Below the pieces are notes generated by a model that was not told the DNA's origin, made no database searches, and saw only the letters and a program-made list of their open reading frames with translations. A stretch of DNA of 64,000 nucleotides from contig NZ_BNAW01000037.1 in NCBI RefSeq assembly GCF_014654205.1, positions 23,855 to 87,854 of the forward strand, given 5' to 3'. The stretch is from Amycolatopsis bullii. GTDB lineage: Bacteria > Actinomycetota > Actinomycetes > Mycobacteriales > Pseudonocardiaceae. Both the position numbers and the translations under genes were made by a program. Below are positions 51,149 to 59,666 of the stretch, one piece after another; the stretch's first letter is position 1, and each line of letters begins with the position of its first letter.

Positions 51149-51181
51149 CCCAGCGCCCCAAGGCGGCCTTGGGGCGCTGGG
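51149..51181. terminator. Bidirectional hairpin, GC-rich repeat family copy 2
   Basis: A 15-base stem (51149-51163 with 51167-51181; core CCAGCGCCCCAAGG) around CGG, four bases after the DUF4139 stop and four before the CBS gene stop. The outer arm is identical to the one at 14267-14331. It can serve both convergent genes. Confidence 0.8.
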
Positions 51182-51184
51182 GCC

Positions 51185-51616
51185 TCAGCCCTGCGAAATG
51201 TAGGCCTGCAGCTGTTCCTGGCTCTGCTCCAGCTGTTCCATCCGGTTCTTCACGACGTCCCCGATGGACACGATCCCGGCCAGCCGCCCGTCGGCCAGCA
51301 CCGGGACGTGGCGGATGCGGCGCTCCGTCATCAGGACCGACAGCTGGTCCACCGAATCGTCCGGGGTGCAGCTCGCCACGAGTTTCGTCATGATCTCCGA
51401 CACCGGGCCGTCGAGGAGGCCCGGGCCGTGTTCGTTCAGGCGCCGCACGACGTCGCGTTCCGAGACGATTCCCGCGATCGACCCGTCCGGGGCGACGACC
51501 ACCATCGCACCGACGTTGTGTTCGGCCAGTCCGGCCAGCAGCGTGGTCACCGTCGTCTCCGGGGTGACCGTCGCGACCGCCGACCCCTTCTTGCGCAGCA
51601 GATCCGCAATCCGCAT
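51185..51616 (-). CDS. CBS-domain pair protein
   Basis: A 143-residue protein consisting of two CBS motifs: MVVVAPDGSIAGIVSERDVV and HVPVLADGRLAGIVSIGDVV, with a C-terminal helix KNRMEQLEQSQEQLQAYI. Such stand-alone CBS pairs bind adenosyl compounds or nucleotides and act as sensors, sometimes called hypoxic response proteins in mycobacteria. ATG at 51616. Downstream lies a hairpin shared with the convergent DUF4139 gene. Confidence 0.88.
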   Translation of the reverse strand: MRIADLLRKKGSAVATVTPETTVTTLLAGLAEHNVGAMVVVAPDGSIAGIVSERDVVRRLNEHGPGLLDGPVSEIMTKLVASCTPDDSVDQLSVLMTERRIRHVPVLADGRLAGIVSIGDVVKNRMEQLEQSQEQLQAYISQG

Positions 51617-51718
51617 GGCGATCCTTCCCGTCGGTGAGCTGGATCACCACAGGTTAGGGCCCTCCGGCGCCCCGCGAAAGTCCGGCAAACGGGGCGTCTT
51701 CGTGGTATTGGAACCGAT

Positions 51719-52165
51719 TCAGCCGAGCCGTTCGGCCAAGCCGTCCAGGGCCAGCCGGATCCCGGCCGCGTAGTCGTCGTCGGCGAGGGCGTCCAGGCGG
51801 GCGCGGGCCAGTGCCAGCTGTTCGCGCGCCGCGGGCAGGTCGCCGAGCTTGCGGTAGTCCTCGCCGAGGTTGAGGTGCAGTGACGGGTAGAACCCGCGCA
51901 CCGCCAGGGACGAGTGGTACTCCTGGGCCCGCGCGTCGGTCAGCGAATCCGCCGCGGCCAGTGCCCGCAGGTCCCACTCGAGTTCCTCGGCCGGGTCGTC
52001 GCAGACGTCGGCCATGTGGTGCGCCAGCGCGACGCGGTGCAGCGGGTCGCCGCCTTCGCCGATCGATTCCCACAGCTGCGCGAAGGTCGCGTACGCGCCG
52101 GCGCGGTCGCCGCCGATGTGCTGCCGCAGACCGGCGTCGATCGCCACCATCACGTCGTCGGTCAT
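51719..52165 (-). CDS. Small helical (TPR-like) protein
   Basis: A 148-residue protein starting MTDDVMVAID; its ATG overlaps the stop of the MocR gene (ATGA). Helix pairs such as HIGGDRAGAYATFAQLWESI, LHLNLGEDYRKLGDLPAARE and LALARARLDALADDDY resemble tetratricopeptide repeats. The tight coupling suggests it works with the MocR protein, but no role is known. It could be a partner rather than a regulator target. Confidence 0.72.
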   Translation of the reverse strand: MTDDVMVAIDAGLRQHIGGDRAGAYATFAQLWESIGEGGDPLHRVALAHHMADVCDDPAEELEWDLRALAAADSLTDARAQEYHSSLAVRGFYPSLHLNLGEDYRKLGDLPAAREQLALARARLDALADDDYAAGIRLALDGLAERLG

Positions 52166-53574
52166 GCCGCTCCTTCGTCCGCCAGTGCCCGCAGCCGGGC
52201 CAGTCCCGGCTCGATCCGCTCGGCCGCGACCGCACCGTAGCCGAAGACGAGCCCGTGCCGCCGCTCCCCCACGCCGAAGTCCCCCAGCGAGTACAGCCGG
52301 ACGCCCCGACGGCGAGCGGCGCGCACCAGCGGGCCGCAGTCCCTCGCCGCGACCGCGCTGAGGTGCAGGCCCGCGGACGACGGCAGCGGCGTGAGGAAGC
52401 CCGCGAACGAAGCCAGCCCCCGGACCAGCAGTTCGTGCCGGGCGCGGTAGACCTTCCGCATCCGCCGGACGTGCCGGGCGAAGCCGCCTTCGGCCATGAA
52501 CGCCGCCAGCGCCGCCTGCTCGACGTTCGGGGCGTGCCAGTCGGTGAGGTAGCGGGCCTTGACCAGGGCCGGCACCAGCGACGGCGGCGCGATGAGGAAC
52601 CCCAGCCGCAGCGCCGGCGAGAGCACCTTCGAAAACGAGCCGACGTACACCACCCGGCCTCGGGAATCGAGGCTGTGCAACGGTTCCAGCGGCCGTCCGG
52701 TGTAGCGGAACTCGGTGTCGTAGTCGTCCTCGACGAGCACCGCGTCGTTCCGCTCCGCCCAGTCGAGCAGCTCCAGGCGGCGGTCCAGCGACATCGACAG
52801 GCCGAGCGGGTACTGGTGCGACGGCGTCACGTACACCAGCCGCGTCCCCGCCGGGATGGCCTCGACGACGATCCCGGACGCGTCCACCGGCACCGGCGCG
52901 ACCCGGACGCCGCGTGCGCCGAGCACCAGCCGCGGCGGCGGGTACCCGGGGTCCTCGACGGCGGCGAGGTCGCCGTCCCGCAGCAGCACCCGCGCGACGA
53001 GGTCGGTCGTCTGCTGGGCGCCCGCGGTCACGACGACCTGCGCCGCGCTCGCGCGGACGTCCCGCGAGACGCCGACGTGCCGGGCGATCTCCTCGCGCAG
53101 CGCGGGGTGGCCCTGCGGATCTCCGTAGGTCATCAGGTCGGCCTGGCCGGCCCGCAGCCGCTGCGTGATCAGCCGCCGCCAGGTGTCGAAGGGAAACAGC
53201 GAGAGGTCCGGGACGCCCGGCCGGAAGTCGAACTCCGGCGCCGGGGCGAAGGGCGCGGGCGGCGGCGGGACGGCGTCCCACTCCGGCAGGGGCTGCACCC
53301 CGGGGCCGTCCGGGACCGGCGAGGGGCGCTCCGCGGGCGAAGCCGTGACGAACGTGCCCGCGCCGACGCGTCCGGCGAGGAAACCTTCGGCGGTGAGCCG
53401 GTCGTAGGCCGCGCTGACCGTCGTCCGGGAGACCGCCAGCCGCTGCGCGAGCTCGCGGGTCGGCGGCAGCGCCTCGCCGGGCCGGATCCGGCCGGCCAGG
53501 ATCGCCGCGCGGAGCTGCCGGTAGATCGCGTCGCGGTGGCCGCGCGTTCCGGTCAGGTCGATGTGGATCTCCAC
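52162..53574 (-). CDS. MocR/PdxR-type regulator (GntR + aminotransferase)
   Basis: A 470-residue fusion. Residues 1-75 are a GntR-type winged helix (LPPTRELAQRLAVSRTTVSA); residues about 105-470 are a fold-type I PLP domain with the lysine in YVGSFSKVLSPALRLGF, the Asp/Tyr region VLVEDDYDTEFRY and TPSHQYPLGLSMSLDRR. MocR proteins regulate PLP, GABA or taurine metabolism, and some act as activators. The target is unclear; the only neighbours are the coupled helical-protein gene and a divergent mycothiol-type gene. Confidence 0.88.
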   Translation of the reverse strand: MEIHIDLTGTRGHRDAIYRQLRAAILAGRIRPGEALPPTRELAQRLAVSRTTVSAAYDRLTAEGFLAGRVGAGTFVTASPAERPSPVPDGPGVQPLPEWDAVPPPPAPFAPAPEFDFRPGVPDLSLFPFDTWRRLITQRLRAGQADLMTYGDPQGHPALREEIARHVGVSRDVRASAAQVVVTAGAQQTTDLVARVLLRDGDLAAVEDPGYPPPRLVLGARGVRVAPVPVDASGIVVEAIPAGTRLVYVTPSHQYPLGLSMSLDRRLELLDWAERNDAVLVEDDYDTEFRYTGRPLEPLHSLDSRGRVVYVGSFSKVLSPALRLGFLIAPPSLVPALVKARYLTDWHAPNVEQAALAAFMAEGGFARHVRRMRKVYRARHELLVRGLASFAGFLTPLPSSAGLHLSAVAARDCGPLVRAARRRGVRLYSLGDFGVGERRHGLVFGYGAVAAERIEPGLARLRALADEGAA

Positions 53575-53656
53575 CGGTGCAGTCTAGATTGGCCCACGAA
53601 GGTTGCGGCGGATTTGGCACTGTTCGTGGTCCGCTGCCCGGCCTAACGTGCCGGAT

Positions 53657-54229
53657 ATGGATCTCCGCGAACTCGACCGCCGCACCCTGCTCGTCCTCGA
53701 CAAGATGGTCGCCGGTGTGACGGCCGCCGACCTCGCCCGCCCCACCCCGTGCGCCGGCTGGACGCTCGCCGACCTGCTTCGCCACCAGGTCAGCGAGAAC
53801 CACGCCTTCGCGACGGCGGCCCGCGAAGGCTCGGCGCCGGACTGGGACGCCGGCGTCCTCGGCGACGACGCCTACGCGGCGTACCGGGCGTCCGTCGAGG
53901 ACTTCCTCGACGCCTTCGCCGGCGACGCCGTGCTGGAGCGGCAGCTCACCATCAACCACTTCGGCACATTCCCCGGCTCGATCGCCGCGCACATGCACCT
54001 GGTCGACACGGTCGCGCACGGCTGGGACCTGGCCCGCACGCTCGGCCTGCCCTACGAGCCGGACGCCGAAGCCGTGTACATCGCCTCGAAGCTCGCCGAG
54101 CGGATCCCGGACGAAGGCCGCGAGAAGAACGGCTCGTTCGCCCGCAGCGTCGAGGTGCCCGCGGACGCGAGCCCGCTCGACCGGTTCCTCGCCCTGCTCG
54201 GCCGCGACCCGGCCTGGTCGCTCAGCTGA
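53657..54229 (+). CDS. TIGR03086-type metal-binding (mycothiol transferase-like) protein
   Basis: A 190-residue DinB-fold protein, ATG 53657. The three metal-ligand segments are CAGWTLADLLRHQVSENHAF (His region), HFGTFPGSIAAHMHLVDTVAH and the helix DTVAHGWDLARTLGL, which fit the H-x3-D/E and H-x3-H pattern of mycothiol-dependent enzymes and the TIGR03086 family. It probably uses mycothiol or a related thiol. Divergent from the MocR gene by about 80 bases; its 3' end overlaps the convergent peptidase gene by 8 bases. Confidence 0.85.
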   Translation: MDLRELDRRTLLVLDKMVAGVTAADLARPTPCAGWTLADLLRHQVSENHAFATAAREGSAPDWDAGVLGDDAYAAYRASVEDFLDAFAGDAVLERQLTINHFGTFPGSIAAHMHLVDTVAHGWDLARTLGLPYEPDAEAVYIASKLAERIPDEGREKNGSFARSVEVPADASPLDRFLALLGRDPAWSLS

Positions 54230-55229
54230 CCTCGCCGGCCGGGGCGCTCCAGGTGTCGCACGCCTTCGTCGCCTTGCCGTCGTAGCCCGCCTTCGCCCAC
54301 GACAGCTGGTGCTCGCGCGAGCCGTGGGTGTCGCTGTTGTTGGCCCGGCCGTAGTCGGCGACCGCGGCGTTGGCCAGCGACCGGCTGATCGAGCCTGAAC
54401 CGGCGACGGCCGTCAGGAACAGCGCGCCGAAGCAGTTCGCCTGCAGCTCGATCCGGCGCACGACCTCCTTGTCGGCCGTGCTGTTCTCGTCGGGCGAGGT
54501 CATCTTGTCCGACGCCGCGGACAGGATGCCGCTCTCGCGCTGGACGTGGTGGCCGTACTCGTGGGCGATCGTCGCGATGTGCCGCGCCTTGTTCAGCCCG
54601 GCGTCCGACAGCATCCAGTCGGTCGGGGCGTAGATGGTCGTGTCGCCGCCGCAGTAGTAGGCGACGGCCTCGTTCTCCGTCGGCGCCGCACCGCACGAGC
54701 TGTGTTCCGGCAGCGTCACCGAAACGGTCGCGGTGAGCGTCGGCTCGTTCGCCTTCTCCAGCGCCGGGCGCCACGACTGCTCGAGGCAGCCGACGAGCGC
54801 GTCGTAGTAGGCCTTGAGCTGGTCGGCGGCGCGGCCGAGGTCGGGCAGGGTGCAGGTGGCGGGCCCGGGGCTGATGCCGTCACCGAGCAGCGGGTTGCGC
54901 GCCAGCTCCCGCACCGCCTTCGGGGGCTTCCCGGTGTTGCCGTACGCCCGGCCGGCGTCGGTGCCCTGCGCGGCGAACGCCTGGCCGTCCACCCGGTGCG
55001 GGATGGTGGCGGCGATCAGGGAGACGGTGACCACGACGATCAGGACACCGGTTACGGCGCCCCAGAGCCGGTTGCGCGGCGGAGCGATCGGGACCGGCGG
55101 GGCGGCGGCCCAATTGGGCGCCCACGGGTTCGGCTCCGGCACCCATGCGGGTTCCGGCGGCCGGGCCGGGCCCGGCCACGGCGGTTCGGCGTCGCTCAAC
55201 GGTCTCACCCTGCTGTGTGGCACCAGCAT
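54222..55229 (-). CDS. Membrane-anchored neutral zinc metallopeptidase (YpfJ type)
   Basis: About 335 residues if ATG 55229 is used (GTG 55208 would give 328). A Pro-rich cytoplasmic start (PPWPGPARPPEPAWVPEP) leads to one membrane helix (LWGAVTGVLIVVVTVSLIAA) and an extracytoplasmic PF04228-type domain with the zinc motif ATIAHEYGHHVQRESGI and the third ligand in RRIELQANCFGALF. Conserved Cys pairs (TCTLPD, GCLEQ, SCGAA, YCGG) would form disulfides outside. Substrate unknown. Confidence 0.84.
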   Translation of the reverse strand: MLVPHSRVRPLSDAEPPWPGPARPPEPAWVPEPNPWAPNWAAAPPVPIAPPRNRLWGAVTGVLIVVVTVSLIAATIPHRVDGQAFAAQGTDAGRAYGNTGKPPKAVRELARNPLLGDGISPGPATCTLPDLGRAADQLKAYYDALVGCLEQSWRPALEKANEPTLTATVSVTLPEHSSCGAAPTENEAVAYYCGGDTTIYAPTDWMLSDAGLNKARHIATIAHEYGHHVQRESGILSAASDKMTSPDENSTADKEVVRRIELQANCFGALFLTAVAGSGSISRSLANAAVADYGRANNSDTHGSREHQLSWAKAGYDGKATKACDTWSAPAGEVS

Positions 55230-55312
55230 ACGGATGCCCCGGGAGGCAGGGATCACGAAACGAACACGCCACCGGGTGGCCACCGGGCCCCGGACCAGGC
55301 GAGACTATCGGC

Positions 55313-57325
55313 ATGAGTGTCGAGGACCCTTACCTGTGGCTGGAAGACGTGACCGGCGGCGACGCGCTGGACTGGGTGCGCGCCCGCAACGACGAGACGC
55401 TGGCCGAGCTGACCGCCGGTGCCCGGTTCGCCGAACTGCGTGATCAGCTGCGCGAGGTGCTCGACGCCGACGACCGGATCCCGTACGTGCGCCGCCGCGG
55501 CGAGTTCCTCTACAACTTCTGGCAGGACGCGAGCCACCCGCGCGGGCTGTGGCGGCGGACGACGCTGGAGTCCTACCGGCAGGCCGAGCCCGAGTGGGAG
55601 CTGCTGCTCGACGTCGACGCGCTGGCCGAGGCCGAGGGCGAGAACTGGGTCTGGCAGGGCGCGACCGTGCTGCGGCCGGGCTACCGGCGCGGCCTGGTCG
55701 AGCTGTCCCGCGGCGGCGCGGACGCCACGGTGGTCCGCGAGTTCGACCTCGACGCGCACGAGTTCGTCGAGGTCGGCTTCACCGTCCCCGAGGCGAAGAC
55801 GCGGATCGGCTGGATCGACGAAGACCGCGTCTACATCGGAACGGACTTCGGCCCCGGCTCGCTGACCAGCTCGGGGTACCCGCGGCTGGCCAAGGAGTGG
55901 CGCCGCGGCACGCCCCTCTCCGAAGCCGTCACGGTCTTCGAGGGCAAGCCCGACGACGTCTCGATCGGCGCGTCCCACGACCCGACCGAGGGCTTCGAGC
56001 GGGACTTCGTCAGCCGCTCGATCGACTTCTACCGCTCGGAACTGCACCTGAAGACGCCGACCGGGCTGGTCAAGATCGACGTCCCGGACGACGCGAGCGC
56101 GTCCGTGCACCGCGAATGGCTGCTGGTGCGGCCGCGGACCGCGTGGACGGTCGGCGGCACGGAACACCCCGCCGGCTCGCTGATCGCCATCCTCCTCGAC
56201 GCCTTCCTGGCCGGCGACCGGATCTTCACGACGCTGTTCACCCCCGACGAGCACACCTCGCTCGAGTACTGGGCGTGGACCCGCAACCACCTGCTGCTCG
56301 GCACGCTGCGCGACGTCCGGAGCGAACTGCGGGTGCTGACCCCCGGTCCGGACGGCTGGACCGACGAGCCGCTCGCCGGCGGGCCCGAGTTCGGCAGCGC
56401 GGACATCTTCGACACCGACCCCGACGTCAGCGACGAGTACCTGATCGATTCCAGTGGATTCCTCCAGCCGTCGACGCTGAGCTACGGGCACGTCGGCGAA
56501 GAGGTCGAAGTGCTGAAGCAGGCTCCGGCGTTCTTCGACGCTTCGGGCATGAGCGTGGCGCAGTACTTCGCGACGTCGGAGGACGGCACGAAGATCCCGT
56601 ACTTCGTGGTCCGGCCGTCCGGCGCCGAGAGCGGCCCGACGCTGCTGACCGGCTACGGGGGCTTCGAGATCTCGCTGACGCCGTCCTACAGCGGGATGAT
56701 CGGCCGCGGCTGGCTGGCCCGCGGCGGCACGTACGTCGTCGCGAACATCCGCGGCGGCGGCGAGTACGGGCCCGGCTGGCACACCCAGGCCATCAAGGCC
56801 GAGCGACACCGCGTGTACGAGGACTTCGCCGCGGTGGCCGCGGACCTGGTTTCGCGGGGCATCACGACGCCGTCGCAGCTGGGGATCCAGGGCGGCAGCA
56901 ACGGCGGGCTGCTGATGGGCGTCATGCTCACGCGGTACCCGGAGCGGTTCGGCGCGATCGTCAGCCAGGTGCCGCTGCTGGACATGCGCCGCTACCACCT
57001 GCTGCTGGCCGGCGCGTCCTGGATGGCCGAGTACGGCGACCCGGACGACGCCGCGGAGTGGGAGTACATCGCGAAGTACTCGCCCTACCAGAACGTCCAC
57101 AGTGGACGCACGTACCCGCCGTCGCTGTTCGTGACCTCGACGCGCGACGACCGCGTGCACCCCGCACACGCCCGCAAGATGGTGGCGCGGATGCGTGAGC
57201 AGGGGCACGACGTCCGGTATCACGAGAACATCGAGGGCGGCCACGGCGCCGCGGCGGACAACGAGCAGCTGGCGTTCAAATGGGCGCTGGTGTTCGAGTT
57301 CCTGTGGGGGCAGCTCACGTCGTGA
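55313..57325 (+). CDS. S9 prolyl-oligopeptidase family serine peptidase
   Basis: A 670-residue cytoplasmic peptidase starting MSVEDPYLWLEDV. The N-terminal half is a beta-propeller-like region; the C-terminal hydrolase has Ser529 in IQGGSNGGLLMG, Asp612/613 in TSTRDDRVHPAHA and His644 in GGHGAAAD. Sequences such as LTGYGGFEISLTPSYSG and NIRGGGEYGPGWH are typical of bacterial prolyl endopeptidases. It cleaves after Pro in short peptides. The 3' end overlaps the convergent SMR gene by 11 bases. Confidence 0.87.
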   Translation: MSVEDPYLWLEDVTGGDALDWVRARNDETLAELTAGARFAELRDQLREVLDADDRIPYVRRRGEFLYNFWQDASHPRGLWRRTTLESYRQAEPEWELLLDVDALAEAEGENWVWQGATVLRPGYRRGLVELSRGGADATVVREFDLDAHEFVEVGFTVPEAKTRIGWIDEDRVYIGTDFGPGSLTSSGYPRLAKEWRRGTPLSEAVTVFEGKPDDVSIGASHDPTEGFERDFVSRSIDFYRSELHLKTPTGLVKIDVPDDASASVHREWLLVRPRTAWTVGGTEHPAGSLIAILLDAFLAGDRIFTTLFTPDEHTSLEYWAWTRNHLLLGTLRDVRSELRVLTPGPDGWTDEPLAGGPEFGSADIFDTDPDVSDEYLIDSSGFLQPSTLSYGHVGEEVEVLKQAPAFFDASGMSVAQYFATSEDGTKIPYFVVRPSGAESGPTLLTGYGGFEISLTPSYSGMIGRGWLARGGTYVVANIRGGGEYGPGWHTQAIKAERHRVYEDFAAVAADLVSRGITTPSQLGIQGGSNGGLLMGVMLTRYPERFGAIVSQVPLLDMRRYHLLLAGASWMAEYGDPDDAAEWEYIAKYSPYQNVHSGRTYPPSLFVTSTRDDRVHPAHARKMVARMREQGHDVRYHENIEGGHGAAADNEQLAFKWALVFEFLWGQLTS

Positions 57326-57629
57326 CCCGTGCGAGCACGACTCCGCCGACGATCAGGGCCAGCGCGGCCACCCGGCCGACGCTGAGCGGGTCCTTGTTGA
57401 CGACGACGCCGAGCACGATCGCGCCGACGGCACCGATCCCGGTGAACACCGCGTAGGCGGTGCCCACCGGGACGGTGTCCATCGCGCGCGACAGCAGGTA
57501 CACCGCGGCGGCGCCGAGCACGAAGCACAGGAGCGTCGGCCACGGCCGGGTGAAGTTCTCCGTCGGCTTGATGCTCTGCGACCAGGCGATCTCGACGAGC
57601 CCGGCGAGGACCAGCGTCACCCAGCCCAT
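57315..57629 (-). CDS. sugE: SMR transporter, SugE/Gdx-type
   Basis: A 104-residue four-helix protein starting MGWVTLVLAGLVEIAWSQS; the conserved Glu13 that couples proton and substrate is in place. VPVGTAYAVFTGIGAVGAIV is the SugE/Gdx signature rather than EmrE. Gdx proteins export guanidinium, but many relatives export quaternary ammonium; no guanidine riboswitch was seen here. Its ATG shares one base with the azoreductase stop, so both are expressed together. Likely functions as a dimer in the inner membrane. Confidence 0.83.
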   Translation of the reverse strand: MGWVTLVLAGLVEIAWSQSIKPTENFTRPWPTLLCFVLGAAAVYLLSRAMDTVPVGTAYAVFTGIGAVGAIVLGVVVNKDPLSVGRVAALALIVGGVVLARVTT

Positions 57630-58240
57630 CAGATCGCCTTCAATGCGGCTTCGCGGGAGGCTTCCCGTTCCCCGTCGCGCGCGGCGAGGTGCGGGTCGAC
57701 CAGGGCGTTGGTCAGCTCGGCGTGCACGAACCGGACGTCATCGACGTCGTAGTGCCCGGCGATGAAGTCCCGCAGGTAGCGCTCGTGGTGGTCGAAGGGG
57801 GCTCGCGGTGTCCCTTCCGCGTACGTGCCGCCTCGGGCGCCGGCGATGACGAACTGCTTGCCGCGCAGGGACATCCGGGGGAACGTCACCTGGTCGATCC
57901 AGGCCTTCAGGGCGGCCGGGATCGAGAAGTTGTACATCGGCGTGCCGATCAGGACGACGTCGGCTTCGAGCAGCTCGTCCAGCAGTGGCTCGACGATCGC
58001 CCAGGCCTTCTTCTGCCCCGGCGTCTCGACGACGTCGGCGTAGTGCGCAGGGTCGGTGATCCCGTTCCGGAGCAGGGCGTCGCAGATTTCGGTCCAGGCC
58101 TCGCCGATCACCGGAACGGGGTCGGCGGCGAGGTCGCGGTAGGTCCGGGTACCGGTCCAGCCGGCGGCGTACCGGGCGGACAGCTCCCGCGAGAACGACG
58201 AGCGGCGGGCGCTGGAGTCGAGGTGCAGCAGGTGGGGCAC
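57629..58240 (-). CDS. azoR: FMN-dependent NADH:quinone reductase/azoreductase (AzoR-like)
   Basis: A 203-residue flavodoxin-fold enzyme. The FMN phosphate loop is LHLDSSARRSSFSRELSARY and the substrate-site segment is GTPMYNFSIPAALKAWIDQV, with GARGGTYAEGT later. It reduces quinones or azo compounds with NADH through FMN, lowering electrophile stress. First gene of a pair with the SMR transporter, under two TetR-type operator sequences and divergent from a tetR gene, which suggests it is induced by a drug or quinone-like ligand. Confidence 0.88.
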   Translation of the reverse strand: MPHLLHLDSSARRSSFSRELSARYAAGWTGTRTYRDLAADPVPVIGEAWTEICDALLRNGITDPAHYADVVETPGQKKAWAIVEPLLDELLEADVVLIGTPMYNFSIPAALKAWIDQVTFPRMSLRGKQFVIAGARGGTYAEGTPRAPFDHHERYLRDFIAGHYDVDDVRFVHAELTNALVDPHLAARDGEREASREAALKAI

Positions 58241-58255
58241 GATTTCCTCCTCAAG

Positions 58256-58296
58256 TGGACGCGGTGTCCGCTTGACTGAACTGGACGCGCTGTCCG
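58256..58296. promoter_or_regulatory. Paired TetR operator between azoR and tetR
   Basis: Two near-identical 15-base elements, TGGACGCGGTGTCCG (58256-58270) and TGGACGCGCTGTCCG (58282-58296), start 26 bases apart. Each has GGAC..GTCC dyad symmetry. TTGACT (58272-58277) lies between them and GGATAT follows after 18 bases, so the second element fills the tetR promoter spacer. Probable binding sites for the adjacent TetR regulator, controlling both directions. Confidence 0.72.
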
Positions 58297-58317
58297 GATA
58301 TTCCCTAGGCTGGTGAC

Positions 58318-58863
58318 ATGCCCGAACGCGCCGACGCGGCCCGCAACCGCGCGAAGATCCTCGCGGCGGCCGAGGAGCTCTTCACCGCCCGCGGCGCGGC
58401 GGAGGTGACGATGGAGGACATCGCCCGCGCGGCCGGCGTCGGCCGCGGAACGCTGTACCGCCGTTACCCGGATCGGGCGTCGATCGCGGTGGCGTTGCTG
58501 GACGAGCACGAGCGCCGGTTGCAGGAGGAATTGCTGCGCGGCGAGCCCCCGCTGGGCCCGGGCGCTCCCCCGGCCGAGCGGCTGGCGGCGTTCTACGAGG
58601 CGATGGTGGGGCTGCTCACGCGGCACGCGCATTTGGTGCTGGGCGCCGAGGTGGGCCATTCGCGGTTCACGACCGGGGCGTACGGGTTCTGGCGGACACA
58701 TGTGCGGGTGCTGGCGGAGGCCGCGGGGGCGGCGGACCCGGAGGTGCTGGCGGACGTGCTGCTGGCCCCGCTGGCGCCGGAGCTGTTCCTGCACCAGACG
58801 TCGCGCGGGGTGTCGTCCGAGCGGCTCGTCCGGACGCTGCGGCAGCTGGCCGGCCTCCTCTAG
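58318..58863 (+). CDS. TetR-family repressor
   Basis: A 181-residue regulator with the helix-turn-helix in residues about 10-55 (MEDIARAAGVGRGTLYRRYP) and a ligand domain ending TLRQLAGLL. It is divergent from azoR-sugE and probably represses them and itself through the paired dyads in the intergenic region. Inducer unknown, possibly a quinone or a quaternary ammonium compound. Its stop overlaps the ferritin-like gene's stop by 4 bases. Confidence 0.87.
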   Translation: MPERADAARNRAKILAAAEELFTARGAAEVTMEDIARAAGVGRGTLYRRYPDRASIAVALLDEHERRLQEELLRGEPPLGPGAPPAERLAAFYEAMVGLLTRHAHLVLGAEVGHSRFTTGAYGFWRTHVRVLAEAAGAADPEVLADVLLAPLAPELFLHQTSRGVSSERLVRTLRQLAGLL

Positions 58864-59600
58864 AACAACCCGCGCGGCCGAGCCCGCCTCGGCACGTAGG
58901 GCGGCTTGGGGTGCACACCGCGGATCCGCGCGAGCGCGGCTTCGAAGGCGGTGAGCACGTCGGCGACGAAGACGAGCCGCCCGGCCCCGAGCCGTCTCAG
59001 AGCTGCGCCGTGGTCCGCGGCGACGGTGATCGCCACGCCGAGCAGCAGGGCCCGCCACGCGCCGAACCGCACCGCCTTCAGGGGTTTGCTCGTGGCGCGG
59101 AAGGCGTTCTCGAGCCGGTGGCAGTGGAACGGCACGTGCCGCTCCTCGTCGGCGAGAATCCGCGCGGCGACCTGCGCGGCCAGCGGGTCGCCGGCGCCGT
59201 CGCGCAGCGCGCGGTAGTACCGCAGCGCGACGACCTCGGCGATGAGCAGCACCATGAGTTCCAGCCGCAGCCCGAGCGCCCGCCGCAACTTCACGAACAC
59301 GGTGTCGGACCAGTGACTCGTCAGAGTGGGCACTTTCGCGGCGGCCAGCAGCTCGGCGAGCATCCGGGCATGGTTCTGTTCCTCGGCGACGAAGAGCTTG
59401 ACGGCGGCGAAGTAGGTGTCGTCCCCGGCGGCTTTCGCGATGAGGTTGGCGCCGTCGCCGGCTTCGCCGACCTGGAACCGCTGGATGCTCTTGGCGACGT
59501 CGGGGTGGAGTTTCGCGCCGCGGTCCCACGGCGGATCTTCGCGCTGCCTGCGGCGTTCGGCCTCGGTTTCGAAGTCCTGGAGCCAGTGTGCGTACGTCAT
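58860..59600 (-). CDS. Ferritin-like di-iron protein
   Basis: A 246-residue protein with long helices and two metal-ligand segments, FVAEEQNHARMLAELL (E-x2-H) and ADEERHVPFHCHRLENAF (E-x2-H), plus VVALRYYRALRDGAGDP. The pattern matches the ferritin-like superfamily with a di-iron or Mn/Fe site, near acyl-ACP desaturase and demethoxyubiquinone-hydroxylase types. The C-terminus is Arg/Pro-rich. Convergent with the TetR gene. Substrate not known; an oxygen-activating enzyme is the best guess. Confidence 0.75.
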   Translation of the reverse strand: MTYAHWLQDFETEAERRRQREDPPWDRGAKLHPDVAKSIQRFQVGEAGDGANLIAKAAGDDTYFAAVKLFVAEEQNHARMLAELLAAAKVPTLTSHWSDTVFVKLRRALGLRLELMVLLIAEVVALRYYRALRDGAGDPLAAQVAARILADEERHVPFHCHRLENAFRATSKPLKAVRFGAWRALLLGVAITVAADHGAALRRLGAGRLVFVADVLTAFEAALARIRGVHPKPPYVPRRARPRGLF

Positions 59601-59666
59601 CGGGTTCGATGATGCCGGGGATGTGTGGATCCGGCGGGTGGCTTCCGTGGAGATTCTGTGAAGCCG

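Noticed and set aside
57630..58255. Guanidine riboswitch for the SugE-type gene
   Set aside because: The gene follows the azoreductase with a one-base overlap and has no leader of its own; no riboswitch-like sequence stands out before azoR.
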